Part shown: positions 34,116 through 43,589 of the stretch, piece by piece
Numbering within the stretch: position 1 is the first letter of the stretch
Layout of the letters: every line of letters starts with the position of its first letter
From: Pectobacterium aquaticum
GTDB lineage: Bacteria; Pseudomonadota; Gammaproteobacteria; Enterobacterales; Enterobacteriaceae
Assembly: GCF_003382565.3 (NCBI RefSeq)
Contig: NZ_CP086253.1
Span: forward strand, 1,860,001-1,924,000
DNA length: 64,000 nucleotides
Direction: 5' to 3'
The notes under the pieces: generated by a model
What the model saw: only the letters and a program-made list of their open reading frames with translations
Databases searched by the model: none
Told to the model about the DNA's origin: nothing
Translations under genes and position numbers: made by a program

Positions 34116-34330
34116 TGCGAGGTTTTCTCCAAATTTGACCGGACAATAGCGGTCTTTATGAGCGCAGTCATGAGAAAGCAGGTACCAATCTGGCAGGAAT
34201 TTCTGACAGAAAAACACCGTGTGACAGATGCTGCGTCGAATCTGTTTTGCAAGCCATCCACATGATGAGGGCAACATAGCGGGCTGGCAAAACAGGCTAA
34301 CACCCTGAACGATAAGTGAGGGCGAGAAAA

Positions 34331-34352
34331 AGGCCCCACTGACGTGGAGCCT
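34331..34352 (-). terminator. pflB terminator
   Basis: On the minus strand AGGCTCCAC and GTGGGGCCT pair with one wobble and are followed by TTTTTC. It separates pflB from pflA. Confidence 0.85.
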
Positions 34353-34384
34353 TTATTTTACGCCTTTTCAGACAGCCATGGAAA

Positions 34385-36667
34385 TTAGATTGACTGTGTG
34401 AAAGTACGGGTGATGACGTCTTGTTGCTGTTCTTTCGTCAGTGAGTTGAAACGCACTGCGTAGCCAGATACACGAATGGTCAACTGCGGATATTTCTCTG
34501 GGTTTTCCATCGCATCAAGCAGCATTTCACGGTTCATGACGTTGACGTTCAGGTGCTGACCGCCTTCGATGCTGGCTTCGTGGTGGAAGTAACCATCCAT
34601 CAGGCCGGCAAGGTTAGCTTTACGCACATTGTCATCTTTACCTAACGCGTTAGGGACGATGGAGAAGGTATAAGAAATACCATCTTTCGCGTAAGCAAAC
34701 GGCAGTTTAGCAACGGAAGTCAGAGAAGCCACGGCGCCTTTCTGATCGCGGCCATGCATTGGGTTAGCACCTGGTCCGAACGGCGCACCTGCACGGCGGC
34801 CATCTGGCGTGTTACCCGTCTTCTTACCATATACCACGTTAGAGGTGATGGTCAGAACAGACTGCGTTGGTGTTGCACCACGGTAGGTATTCAGTTTCTG
34901 AATTTTCTTCATGAAACGTTCAACCAGATCACAAGCCAGTTCATCTACGCGAGAATCGTTGTTACCGAATTGTGGATATTCACCTTCGATATCAAAGTCG
35001 ATAGCCAAGCCATCTTCATCACGAATGGGTTTAACTTTGGCATATTTGATGGCAGACAGGGAGTCAGCAGCAACAGACAGACCCGCGATACCACACGCCA
35101 TGGTACGGAATACGTCACGGTCATGCAGTGCCATCAGCGACGCTTCGTAGCTGTATTTGTCATGCATGTAGTGAATGATATTCAGAGCGGTGACGTATTG
35201 TTTAGCCAGCCAATCCATGAAGTGATCCATACGCTCCATCACTTCGTCGAAGTTCAGAACGTCGCCTTTGATCGGGGCTGATTTCGGACCAACCTGCATT
35301 TTCAGTTTTTCGTCGACGCCGCCGTTGATCGCGTACAGCATAGTTTTTGCCAGGTTTGCACGCGCACCAAAGAACTGCATTTGTTTGCCAACGATCATCG
35401 GGCTTACGCAACACGCAATCGCGTAGTCATCATTGTTAAAGTCAGGACGCATCAGATCGTCATTCTCGTATTGCAGAGAAGAGGTATCGATGGAGACTTT
35501 AGCTGCATAGTTTTTAAAGCTTTGCGGCAATTTTTCAGACCACAGAATGGTCATATTTGGTTCTGGAGACGGCCCCATGGTGTACAGGGTGTTCAGGAAG
35601 CGGAAGCTGGTTTTGCTAACCAGAGTACGACCATCCAGACCCATACCTGCCAGAGATTCTGTTGCCCAGATTGGGTCACCAGAGAACAGCTCATCATACT
35701 CAGGCGTACGCAGGAAACGAACCATACGTAGTTTCATGACCAGATGGTCAATCATTTCCTGAGCTTCTTCTTCAGTGATTTTACCTGCTTTCAGGTCGCG
35801 CTCAAGGTAGATATCGAGGAAGGTGGAGACGCGTCCGAAGGACATTGCCGCACCATTCTGTGATTTCACCGCAGCCAAGTAACCGAAGTAAGTCCACTGC
35901 ACGGCTTCCTGAGCTGTCGCTGCTGGGCCAGAAATGTCACAGCCATATTTAGCGGCCATTTCTTTAATTTGGCTCAGCGCATGATGCTGGTCAGCAATTT
36001 CTTCACGCAGACGGATTGTTGCTTCCAGATCTTCTCCGTTTTCCAGTTTGGATTGCAGAGAAGTGAACTGGGCAAACTTGTCTTTCATCAGGTAGTCGAT
36101 ACCGTACAGCGCAACGCGACGGTAGTCACCGATGATACGACCACGGCCGTAAGCATCTGGCAGACCGGTCAGAACGCCTGATTTACGACAACGCAGGATA
36201 TCTGGGGTGTAAACATCGAATACGCCTTGGTTGTGCGTTTTGCGGTATTCGGTGAAGATTTTTTTCAGTTGAGGATCCAGTTCACGGCCGTAAACTTTGC
36301 ATGAACCTTCAACCATTTTGATGCCGCCGAACGGAATTAACGCACGTTTCAGCGGAGCGTCAGTCTGCAGACCAACGATTTTTTCCAGACCTTTGTTGAT
36401 GTATCCCGCGTCGTGAGACGTAATAGTTGCAGCAACATTGGTATCAAAATCAACAGGCGCGTGAGTACGGTTTTCCTGTTTGATGCCTTCCATAACGCTG
36501 TCCCACAGCGCTGAGGTCGCTTTAGTTGCGCCAGCCAGGAAAGACTCATCACCTTCATACGGCGTGTAGTTTTTCTGGATAAAGTCACGAACATTGACGT
36601 TATCCTGCCATTCACCTTTGCTAAAGCCTTGCCATGCATTGGCCAATTTTTCATTCAGCTCGGTCAT
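34385..36667 (-). CDS. pflB: Formate C-acetyltransferase (pyruvate formate-lyase)
   Basis: A 760-residue glycyl-radical enzyme converting pyruvate and CoA to acetyl-CoA and formate in anaerobic growth. The catalytic cysteine pair lies in IACCVSPM (about 419-420). The radical-bearing glycine is Gly735 in RVSGYAVRF, close to the C-terminus. Length and sequence match E. coli PflB. Codon usage is strongly biased, as expected for an abundant enzyme, which also leaves long open frames on the opposite strand. It is co-directional with focA (57 bases upstream), forming focA-pflB; formate made by PflB leaves through FocA. Confidence 0.98.
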   Translation of the reverse strand: MTELNEKLANAWQGFSKGEWQDNVNVRDFIQKNYTPYEGDESFLAGATKATSALWDSVMEGIKQENRTHAPVDFDTNVAATITSHDAGYINKGLEKIVGLQTDAPLKRALIPFGGIKMVEGSCKVYGRELDPQLKKIFTEYRKTHNQGVFDVYTPDILRCRKSGVLTGLPDAYGRGRIIGDYRRVALYGIDYLMKDKFAQFTSLQSKLENGEDLEATIRLREEIADQHHALSQIKEMAAKYGCDISGPAATAQEAVQWTYFGYLAAVKSQNGAAMSFGRVSTFLDIYLERDLKAGKITEEEAQEMIDHLVMKLRMVRFLRTPEYDELFSGDPIWATESLAGMGLDGRTLVSKTSFRFLNTLYTMGPSPEPNMTILWSEKLPQSFKNYAAKVSIDTSSLQYENDDLMRPDFNNDDYAIACCVSPMIVGKQMQFFGARANLAKTMLYAINGGVDEKLKMQVGPKSAPIKGDVLNFDEVMERMDHFMDWLAKQYVTALNIIHYMHDKYSYEASLMALHDRDVFRTMACGIAGLSVAADSLSAIKYAKVKPIRDEDGLAIDFDIEGEYPQFGNNDSRVDELACDLVERFMKKIQKLNTYRGATPTQSVLTITSNVVYGKKTGNTPDGRRAGAPFGPGANPMHGRDQKGAVASLTSVAKLPFAYAKDGISYTFSIVPNALGKDDNVRKANLAGLMDGYFHHEASIEGGQHLNVNVMNREMLLDAMENPEKYPQLTIRVSGYAVRFNSLTKEQQQDVITRTFTQSI

Positions 36668-36724
36668 TTTACACCTACCTTTGATATGGATTTCTTAAAA
36701 CCCGACGTTGCGGCCGATTGCACC

Positions 36725-37585
36725 TTAGTGGTGCTTGTCTCCACCGCGCAAATAAATTACCCAATATGTCAAACCGACCATTACGCCACCGCCGATGATG
36801 TTCCCTAGGGTGACGGGAATCAGATTGTCGGTAATAAAGTGGCTAACGGTTAAATGTTCAAACTGAGACGGCACCATGCCAATGGCATCCCAGAATTCTG
36901 GGGTCGCAAAATTTTTGATAACGATGCCCATAGGAATCATGAACATGTTGGCGATACTGTGCTCAAAGCCGCTGGAAACAAACATGGCGACAGGCAGAAT
37001 CATGGCAAACATTTTGTCTGTAAGCGTACGGCCGGAATAACTCATCCACACGGCCAGACAAACCAACAGGTTGGCCAGAATACCCAGACACAGCGCTTCA
37101 ACAAACGTGTGTTCAAGTTTGTGTTCAGCTGTTTTCAGGACATTAAGCCCCCACGCACCGTTTGCGACCATATGCTCTCCCGAGAACCAGATAAGTCCAA
37201 CGAAGAAAAGCGCGCCAATCAGGTTGCCGACATAGACATTTGCCCAGTTACAGGCTAGTTGCTTCCAGGTAATACGTCCACTGGCTTTGGCAATCACGAT
37301 GAGAACGGTTGAGGTAAACAAGTCTGCACCGCAGACGACCACCAACATGAGGCCAAGGGAGAAACAGATACCACCGATCAACTTCGCGATGCCGAAAGGA
37401 ATCGTTGCGGTCCCCGTGGTAGCCGTAATATAAAAGACGAAGGCGATCGAAATAAACACCCCCGCAGTGATCGCTAAATAAAACGTCGTGTACGGTTGTT
37501 TGGTAGCTTTATAGACTCCGGCGTCTTCAGCAACTTTTGCCATAGCGGCCGGAAGTAATAGAGTAAAGGGGTTGTCAGCTTTCAC
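36725..37585 (-). CDS. focA: Formate channel FocA
   Basis: A 286-residue inner-membrane pentameric formate/nitrite channel of the FNT family with six transmembrane helices. Conserved stretches include the start MKADNPFTLLLPAAMAKVAED, split over the N-terminal amphipathic helix, AGVFISIAFVFYI, and FVSSGFEHSIANMF with the central-pore His. The N-terminal helix of E. coli FocA interacts with PflB to gate export, and the adjacent pflB gene fits this. The upstream 440 bases hold an FNR-like site at 37647-37660 and AT-rich DNA expected for the complex multi-promoter control by FNR and ArcA. Confidence 0.97.
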   Translation of the reverse strand: MKADNPFTLLLPAAMAKVAEDAGVYKATKQPYTTFYLAITAGVFISIAFVFYITATTGTATIPFGIAKLIGGICFSLGLMLVVVCGADLFTSTVLIVIAKASGRITWKQLACNWANVYVGNLIGALFFVGLIWFSGEHMVANGAWGLNVLKTAEHKLEHTFVEALCLGILANLLVCLAVWMSYSGRTLTDKMFAMILPVAMFVSSGFEHSIANMFMIPMGIVIKNFATPEFWDAIGMVPSQFEHLTVSHFITDNLIPVTLGNIIGGGVMVGLTYWVIYLRGGDKHH

Positions 37586-37646
37586 ACTAACTCTCTCTTA
37601 AAAATTATCAGCGTTGAGATACTAACAAAGCAGTATACGGTAAAAT

Positions 37647-37660
37647 TTGACGTGGATCAT
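37647..37660 (-). promoter_or_regulatory. FNR-like box of focA-pflB
   Basis: TTGACGTGGATCAT matches the TTGAT-N4-ATCAA consensus at eight of ten positions, 62 bases before the focA start. A weaker match, TTGATGTAATTTAA, is at 37841-37854. FNR activation of focA-pfl is established in E. coli. Confidence 0.65.
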
Positions 37661-37927
37661 ATTGCAAGAAATTAACAGGTTGGTGGGGAGGGTGAAATAC
37701 CGAGATTTTATTGTTAATTTATTGAATTTTATAATAAAAAAATATTTTAAATTTTACAAAAAGAGTTGAATGGCATACGTTAAACCTACCGATTTAGCGT
37801 TAATAAAAATCATGTTTTGTAGAATTTCAGTACCACCTTGTTGATGTAATTTAATTAAAAATTCACCATTCAATAACAATATTCTAATTATACATTACGA
37901 ATAATAAATATTGCCCTTTGGACAATA
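37661..37927. other. AT-rich focA upstream region
   Basis: No gene is present. The stretch is very AT-rich, with long A and T runs at 37726-37765, as in the long regulatory region of E. coli focA-pfl with several promoters and ArcA/IHF sites. Individual sites other than the FNR-like ones were not resolved. Confidence 0.45.
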
Positions 37928-37956
37928 AAATAGCCCTTTAAGATAAAGGGCTATTT
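37928..37956 (-). terminator. ycaO terminator
   Basis: A perfect twelve-pair stem AAATAGCCCTTT (37928-37939) / AAAGGGCTATTT (37945-37956) downstream of ycaO, followed on the minus strand by TATTG. It separates ycaO transcription from the focA promoter region. Confidence 0.75.
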
Positions 37957-38024
37957 CTCGGTTGCTATTTGTACTCGATCGCACTCATCGATATAAAACG
38001 CGTGCTGATTTCATCATTCTGGCA

Positions 38025-39788
38025 TTATTTTGCTTGCCAATAACGACGTTTCGCCTGTTGCAGTTTTTCATAGGCAGCCAGCAGCGATTGGTGTGCAGGT
38101 AAAGAGCTAAAGGTGTCATCCACGGCAAACAGACCATAGAAGCAGGCTTCGCCAGCAACCGCAGCGCTAGCGGCATCGACGGTCTCACTGCCGTACATTT
38201 TGGTGAAGGCATCGTAATATTCTGCCGGATCGCGCTCAGGCTCTTGCGCCAGTAACAGCAGGGTCTGCAGGCAACGGTAATAATTGCTGCGCTGTGCCGT
38301 AAAGACGGAGTCGTTGAAATCTTGCGTCCACTCTGTCCAGGTCAGCGCCTGATCCAGATCGCCTCCAGCCAGAGCCAGCATGGCTTTCAATTCGCCAACG
38401 CGCAGAGTGAGCCAGCCATTATCTTTGCCGGTGGCAATGCCAAGCAGCTCGCGTATGCGGGTGAAATCATCCAGACCTTCGTCATCCAACTGTTGCAACA
38501 GCGTCAGATAGTCTTCTTTTTCCCATTTGCTGTCAGGCAGCGCCAGCAGCGTGTCACGCAGGTGAGCACCCATGCTGTTATTGGCCAGCAACAGATCGTC
38601 GGCAGGGTAGATGTCCGACATTCCCGGTACGATGATGCGGCAGGCATAAACGGCCAGATGCTCATAGTCAGCAATGTAGACTTCTTTATCTTCCTGCTTG
38701 AAGATCGCCATCAATGTAGCGAATTCTTCTTCCGTCGACCCTTTAAAGCTCCAGTCGGCAAACTCATAATCCGCTGTTTTCTTGAACATATCCCAAGAGA
38801 TCAGACCGCTGGAGTCGATAAAGTGGGTTTCCAGATTAGCGTGCTCGGCAACTTCTTCATCATCGAACGTCGGTGGGGTGAACACGTCTAAATCTTTCAG
38901 GCCACGGCCTTGCAGCAGCTCGGTAACGGTACGCTCCAGCGCCACGCCGAAGTCAGGGTGCGCGCCGAAGGAGGCAAAGCAGGTGCCGTTGGCGGGATTA
39001 AACAGCACCACGCAGATAACCGGATATTTCCCGCCCAGTGAGGCATCGTAAGAGAAAATCGGGAAACCTTCTTTTTCCAGCGTTGCAATCGCTTCCACCA
39101 CGCCTGGGTAGCGGTTCAGCACCTCTTGCGGAATTTCTGGCAGGCTGATGGATTCGGCAATGATGCGGTTCTTGATGCTGCGCTCAAACACTTCAGACAG
39201 CCCCTGAACGCGGGCCTCGTTGGCGGTGTTACCTGCGGACATCCCGTTAGATACGTACAGGTTACCGATGATATTCATCGGGATATAAACGGTTTGCTGA
39301 TCGGATTGACGGGTAAACGGCAGTGCGCAAATGCCTCTGTCGGCATTGCCAGATTGCAGATCGATCAGATCGCTGGCGCTCAGTTCCTGCTCAGGATCGT
39401 AAAACTGATGCAGACGGGCATCCAGAATACCTTCCGGTAGCGCATCATCTTCTGGAATCGGGAACCATTTTTCATTCGGGTAGTGAACGAAATCACCGTT
39501 GGCGATCGTCTTGCCGAGATAGAAGTCAGCGAAGAAATAGTTGGTGGACAGACGCTCGAAATACTCGCCTAACGCGGAAGCAAGTGCCGCTTTCTTACTG
39601 GCGCCTTTGCCGTTAGTGAAGCAGAGCGGGCAATCGCGGTCTCGAATATGGACAGACCAGACATTTGGCACCGGGTTCAGCCATGACGCTTCTTCGATGT
39701 TAAACCCCAGGTCTTGGAGCTGTTGTTGAAAACGGGCGATGGAATCTTCCAGGGCGGCGTCTTTGCCTGGGATAAACGTTTGAGTCAT
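38025..39788 (-). CDS. ycaO: YcaO, accessory factor of ribosomal protein S12 methylthiolation
   Basis: A 587-residue YcaO-domain protein. YcaO enzymes bind ATP and activate amide backbones. In E. coli YcaO enhances RimO-dependent beta-methylthiolation of S12 Asp89 in a way not fully explained. The YcaO fold covers about residues 50-400 with FTNGKGASKKAALASALGEYFERLS (read in two parts) and GLSEVFERSIKNRII supplying Mg-ATP ligands. A TPR-like helical C-terminus follows. The start at 39788 (MTQTFIPGKDAALEDS) is that of E. coli. It lies upstream of focA-pflB in the same direction as in E. coli but has its own terminator. No azoline-peptide precursor gene is nearby, arguing against a RiPP role. 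Confidence 0.96.
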   Translation of the reverse strand: MTQTFIPGKDAALEDSIARFQQQLQDLGFNIEEASWLNPVPNVWSVHIRDRDCPLCFTNGKGASKKAALASALGEYFERLSTNYFFADFYLGKTIANGDFVHYPNEKWFPIPEDDALPEGILDARLHQFYDPEQELSASDLIDLQSGNADRGICALPFTRQSDQQTVYIPMNIIGNLYVSNGMSAGNTANEARVQGLSEVFERSIKNRIIAESISLPEIPQEVLNRYPGVVEAIATLEKEGFPIFSYDASLGGKYPVICVVLFNPANGTCFASFGAHPDFGVALERTVTELLQGRGLKDLDVFTPPTFDDEEVAEHANLETHFIDSSGLISWDMFKKTADYEFADWSFKGSTEEEFATLMAIFKQEDKEVYIADYEHLAVYACRIIVPGMSDIYPADDLLLANNSMGAHLRDTLLALPDSKWEKEDYLTLLQQLDDEGLDDFTRIRELLGIATGKDNGWLTLRVGELKAMLALAGGDLDQALTWTEWTQDFNDSVFTAQRSNYYRCLQTLLLLAQEPERDPAEYYDAFTKMYGSETVDAASAAVAGEACFYGLFAVDDTFSSLPAHQSLLAAYEKLQQAKRRYWQAK

Positions 39789-40117
39789 GGTGTTCACTCT
39801 TATCGAGATTAGCGGAAGCGGCATGATACGGATTTTTCTGCCCAGACTCTATTTATTCATAACAGATCGGCAACAGTGAAAAAGAACAGGCTGCGTAACG
39901 TGCCGTTTTGCATAATGAAAGCGCAATAAGCGTTGCAGCCGCGATTGACGAGTGATAAAACCGATAGCAGGGTAAAAGTAGTGTGGTTATGGCGGTTGTT
40001 CCGTTATAACTACTATCTTGTAACAGCGGTATTTTTATAACCGTCAGGTTTATAAAAATGGTATTTGTAACAACGGTGATAAAAAGAGCCGCTATTTTTC
40101 AGGTGTGGTGAGGGGAA
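39789..40117. other. ycaO-serC divergent intergenic region
   Basis: No gene is present in 329 bases. An AT-rich inverted repeat, ATTTTTATAACC (40031-40042) and GGTTTATAAAAAT (40047-40059), lies about 60-90 bases before serC, an operator-like position. E. coli serC is controlled by Lrp and CRP; the dyad does not clearly match either. Confidence 0.5.
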
Positions 40118-41203
40118 ATGACTCAGATTTTTAATTTTAGCGCCGGTCCAGCAATGCTGCCGGTTGAAGTACTGCGTCGTGCTGAACAGGAATTGTGTAA
40201 TTGGAATGGCCTGGGTACATCGGTCATGGAAATCAGCCACCGCAGTAAAGAGTTTATGCAGGTTGCCGCTGAATCCGAACAAGATCTGCGTGATTTGCTG
40301 AAAATCCCCTCCAACTACAAAGTGCTCTTTTGCCACGGTGGTGCGCGTGCGCAATTCGCCGCAGTGCCGTTAAACCTCCTGGGCGAACGCTCAACAGCCG
40401 ACTACATCGACGGTGGATATTGGGCCCACAGCGCAATCAATGAAGCAGAAAAATACTGCACACCTAACGTGATTGACGTGAAAACGCGTGTAGGCGATCT
40501 GCGCGGCATTAAGCCGATGCGTGAATGGAAATTGTCTGATGACGCGGCGTTTGTGCATTACTGTCCGAATGAAACCATTGACGGTATTGCGATCGAAGAA
40601 GAGCCGGATTTTGGCGATAAAATTGTGGTCGCCGACTATTCTTCCAGCATTCTGTCTCGCCGTATTGACGTCAGTCGCTATGGTGTGATCTACGCCGGTG
40701 CGCAGAAAAATATCGGCCCGGCCGGTCTGACGCTAGTCATCGTGCGTGACGATTTGCTGGGCAAAGCGCGCCGTGAGCTGCCATCGATTCTGGATTATCA
40801 GGTTCTGGCGGACAATGACTCCATGTTTAACACGCCACCGACCTTTGCCTGGTACCTGTCCGGCATGGTCTTCAAATGGCTGAAAGAGTACGGCGGTCTG
40901 GCTGAAATGGAAAAACGTAACCAAGAGAAGGCCGACCTGCTGTATAGCGCGATTGATGGTAACGATTTCTATCGTAATGACGTCGCGGTAGCGAACCGTT
41001 CTCGCATGAATGTGCCGTTCCTGCTGGCGGACTCTGCGCTGGATAAAGTCTTCCTGGAAGAATCCGTTGCTGCGGGTCTGCACGCGCTGAAAGGTCATCG
41101 CGTAGTGGGCGGCATGCGTGCTTCTATCTACAATGCGATGCCGCTGGAAGGCGTGAAAGCGCTGACGGAATTTATGGCTGACTTCGCGCGTCGCCACGGT
41201 TGA
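40118..41203 (+). CDS. serC: Phosphoserine/phosphohydroxythreonine aminotransferase
   Basis: A 361-residue PLP enzyme that makes O-phospho-L-serine from 3-phosphohydroxypyruvate (serine pathway) and 4-phosphohydroxy-L-threonine (PLP pathway). The PLP lysine is Lys197 in AGAQKNIGPAGL. FNFSAGPAMLPVEVL opens the protein, and GGMRASIYNAMPLEGV near the C-terminus binds the phosphate. It is the first gene of the classical serC-aroA mixed-function operon, with a terminator-like hairpin between the two genes. A GGTGAGGGG ribosome site precedes the ATG. Confidence 0.98.
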   Translation: MTQIFNFSAGPAMLPVEVLRRAEQELCNWNGLGTSVMEISHRSKEFMQVAAESEQDLRDLLKIPSNYKVLFCHGGARAQFAAVPLNLLGERSTADYIDGGYWAHSAINEAEKYCTPNVIDVKTRVGDLRGIKPMREWKLSDDAAFVHYCPNETIDGIAIEEEPDFGDKIVVADYSSSILSRRIDVSRYGVIYAGAQKNIGPAGLTLVIVRDDLLGKARRELPSILDYQVLADNDSMFNTPPTFAWYLSGMVFKWLKEYGGLAEMEKRNQEKADLLYSAIDGNDFYRNDVAVANRSRMNVPFLLADSALDKVFLEESVAAGLHALKGHRVVGGMRASIYNAMPLEGVKALTEFMADFARRHG

Positions 41204-41233
41204 TTAAGACCGCCCCTCGATACATTTTGATCA

Positions 41234-41256
41234 GCCCCGGACTTTCCGGGGTTTTT
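41234..41256 (+). terminator. serC-aroA intercistronic terminator/attenuator
   Basis: CCCCGG (41235-41240) pairs with CCGGGG (41246-41251), followed by five T residues. In E. coli a similar element reduces aroA relative to serC by partial termination. Confidence 0.75.
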
Positions 41257-41284
41257 ATGTCCACGTTGAAAGAATAGGCTTTAC

Positions 41285-42574
41285 ATGCAGGAATCCCTGA
41301 CGCTACAACCCATCAAACTGATTAACGGTACCCTTAACCTTCCTGGCTCAAAAAGCGTCTCTAACCGTGCGCTTTTGCTGGCGGCCTTGGCTGAAGGAAA
41401 GACCCGGCTGACTAACCTGTTAGACAGTGACGATGTCCGCCATATGCTTACCGCTCTAACGGCGTTGGGAGTGGACTACCACCTGTCGTCTGACCGGGCT
41501 GTGTGTGAGATTTCGGGGCTGGGTGGTGCGTTTACGGCATCGCAACCGTTGGAACTGTTTTTAGGGAATGCTGGTACCGCGATGCGTCCACTGGCTGCCG
41601 CACTGTGTCTGACCGATGGCGATATTGTGCTGACAGGCGAACCGCGGATGAAAGAGCGCCCAATCGGGCATTTGGTCGATGCACTGCGTCAGGGCGGGGC
41701 GAAAATTGACTATCTGGAGCAGGAAAATTACCCACCGCTTCGTCTGCACGGTGGTTTTCAGGGCGGCGAAATCAGCGTAGATGGCAGTGTATCAAGCCAG
41801 TTCCTGACTGCGCTGCTGATGACCGCGCCTCTGGCTACGCAGGATACGCAAATCAGCATTCAGGGCGATCTGGTTTCCAAACCGTATATCGATATCACGC
41901 TGCATATGATGAAAGCGTTTGGTATTGAAGTGCGTCATGAAAACTATCAGCGATTCTTCGTGGCGGGTCGCCAGCAGTATCGCTCACCGGGTGACTATCT
42001 GGTGGAAGGTGATGCGTCATCAGCCTCTTACTTCCTGGCTGCCGCGGCGATTAAAGGCGGTGTTGTGCGTGTGACCGGCGTAGGCCGTAATAGCGTACAG
42101 GGCGACATTCGCTTTGCTGATGTGCTGGAAAAAATGGGAGCAACCGTGCGCTGGGGTGAGGATTATATTGAATGTGAACGCGGTGAGCTGCACGCGATCG
42201 ACATGGATATGAATCACATTCCTGATGCTGCGATGACTATCGCGACGGCGGCGCTTTTCGCGCAGGGTGGTACTACCACGCTGCGTAATATCTTTAACTG
42301 GCGCGTGAAAGAAACCGATCGTCTGGCGGCAATGGCGATTGAGCTACGTAAAGTTGGCGCGGAAGTTGAAGAGGGTAATGACTACATTCGCATTACGCCG
42401 CCGACTAAGCTAAAAGTGGCAGAAATCGGCACGTACAACGATCACCGTATGGCGATGTGTTTCTCGCTGGTCGCGCTATCGGATACGCCAGTTACGATTC
42501 TGGATCCGAAATGTACGGCTAAAACCTTCCCGGACTACTTCGAACAGCTGGCACGCCTCAGCGAGCTAGCCTGA
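41285..42574 (+). CDS. aroA: 3-phosphoshikimate 1-carboxyvinyltransferase (EPSP synthase)
   Basis: A 429-residue enzyme of the shikimate pathway joining shikimate-3-phosphate and PEP. LPGSKSVSNR (residues 19-28) contains the active-site Lys23 and Arg28. LGNAGTAMRPL near 93-103 holds the glyphosate-sensitive glycine, alanine unchanged, so the class I glyphosate-sensitive form is expected. The basic/acidic motifs RVKETDRL and YNDHRMAM follow in the C-terminal half. It is second in the serC operon with its own terminator after the stop. Confidence 0.98.
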   Translation: MQESLTLQPIKLINGTLNLPGSKSVSNRALLLAALAEGKTRLTNLLDSDDVRHMLTALTALGVDYHLSSDRAVCEISGLGGAFTASQPLELFLGNAGTAMRPLAAALCLTDGDIVLTGEPRMKERPIGHLVDALRQGGAKIDYLEQENYPPLRLHGGFQGGEISVDGSVSSQFLTALLMTAPLATQDTQISIQGDLVSKPYIDITLHMMKAFGIEVRHENYQRFFVAGRQQYRSPGDYLVEGDASSASYFLAAAAIKGGVVRVTGVGRNSVQGDIRFADVLEKMGATVRWGEDYIECERGELHAIDMDMNHIPDAAMTIATAALFAQGGTTTLRNIFNWRVKETDRLAAMAIELRKVGAEVEEGNDYIRITPPTKLKVAEIGTYNDHRMAMCFSLVALSDTPVTILDPKCTAKTFPDYFEQLARLSELA

Positions 42575-42583
42575 TCTCTCTCT

Positions 42584-42608
42584 AAGGCACGGTTTCCGTG
42601 CCTTTTTT
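42584..42608 (+). terminator. aroA terminator
   Basis: AAGGCACGG-TTT-CCGTGCCTT hairpin followed by TTTT, ten bases after aroA. Confidence 0.9.
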
Positions 42609-42795
42609 CTCTATCGATTTCTCCAAGCTACGCTCAGCATTTCTTCTGAAATTGCGTACCGCGTTCAGAAAATGTCTTATTTTTCGCGCCATTCCGGCAT
42701 TGGGGTAACCTTTCTCTGTATTGATGCGTATAATGATGCTCCGTAATGCCATAAAACGGCATAAGCGGAACTTCCCAGTATTAAAGGAGAGAGAA

Positions 42796-43473
42796 ATGGC
42801 GGTAATGGCACCGGTAATTACGGTTGACGGACCGAGCGGCGCAGGCAAAGGTACCTTGTGTAAGGCATTGGCTGAAGCTTTACAATGGAACCTGCTGGAC
42901 TCGGGGGCTATCTATCGTGTTTTGGCTCTGGCGGCATTGCACCACCATGTGGATATCAGTTCGGAAGATGCGCTGGTTCCGCTGGCTTCTCATCTCGATG
43001 TGCGTTTTGTTGCAGAAGATGGGCAACTGAAAGTCATCCTGGAAGGCGAAGACGTTAGCCATGAAATTCGGACTGAAGCGGTAGGTAACACGGCGTCTCA
43101 GGCCGCGGCTTTTCCTCGCGTTCGTGAAGCATTATTACGTCGGCAGCGTGCATTTCGCGAGGCTCCGGGGTTGATTGCTGATGGCCGAGACATGGGAACG
43201 GTCGTCTTTCCTGATGCACCCGTGAAGATTTTTTTGGATGCCAGTGCGGAAGAACGCGCACAACGTCGCATGCTACAGTTGCAGGGGAAGGGCTTTAATG
43301 TTAACTTTGAACGTCTTTTGTCTGAGATAAAAGAACGGGATGAGCGCGATCGTAGCCGCCCTGTTGCGCCGTTAGTGCCTGCTGCCGATGCGTTGGTGCT
43401 GGATTCAACGGAAATGACGATCGATGAAGTGATAGCGCGCGCGTTGGCTTATGCCCGCGAAATTTTAGCGTAA
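42796..43473 (+). CDS. cmk: Cytidylate kinase
   Basis: A 225-residue CMP/dCMP kinase recycling CMP from mRNA and phospholipid turnover. The P-loop is GPSGAGKGT (residues 12-20). The CMP-binding insert and conserved DGRDMGTVVFPDAPVKIF (about 127-144) and ERDERDRSR LID region are present. The start at 42796 follows AAGGAGAGAG and matches the family, although the frame stays open to 42721. As in E. coli it precedes rpsA, and transcripts of cmk read into rpsA. Confidence 0.97.
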   Translation: MAVMAPVITVDGPSGAGKGTLCKALAEALQWNLLDSGAIYRVLALAALHHHVDISSEDALVPLASHLDVRFVAEDGQLKVILEGEDVSHEIRTEAVGNTASQAAAFPRVREALLRRQRAFREAPGLIADGRDMGTVVFPDAPVKIFLDASAEERAQRRMLQLQGKGFNVNFERLLSEIKERDERDRSRPVAPLVPAADALVLDSTEMTIDEVIARALAYAREILA

Positions 43474-43589
43474 TCACAAAAAACTAAATTTTTACCTCGC
43501 TGTAAGGATGCACAGCGGGGCATGTTAAACAACCCCATCGAGCAGGATGCCAGATGGACGTTAAATTGAAACCCTTAAGATTATCAAAC

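Noticed and set aside
38025..39788. YcaO gene as part of a RiPP (thiazole/oxazole peptide) cluster
   Set aside because: There is no precursor peptide, dehydrogenase or transporter gene nearby, and sequence and position match the E. coli housekeeping YcaO.
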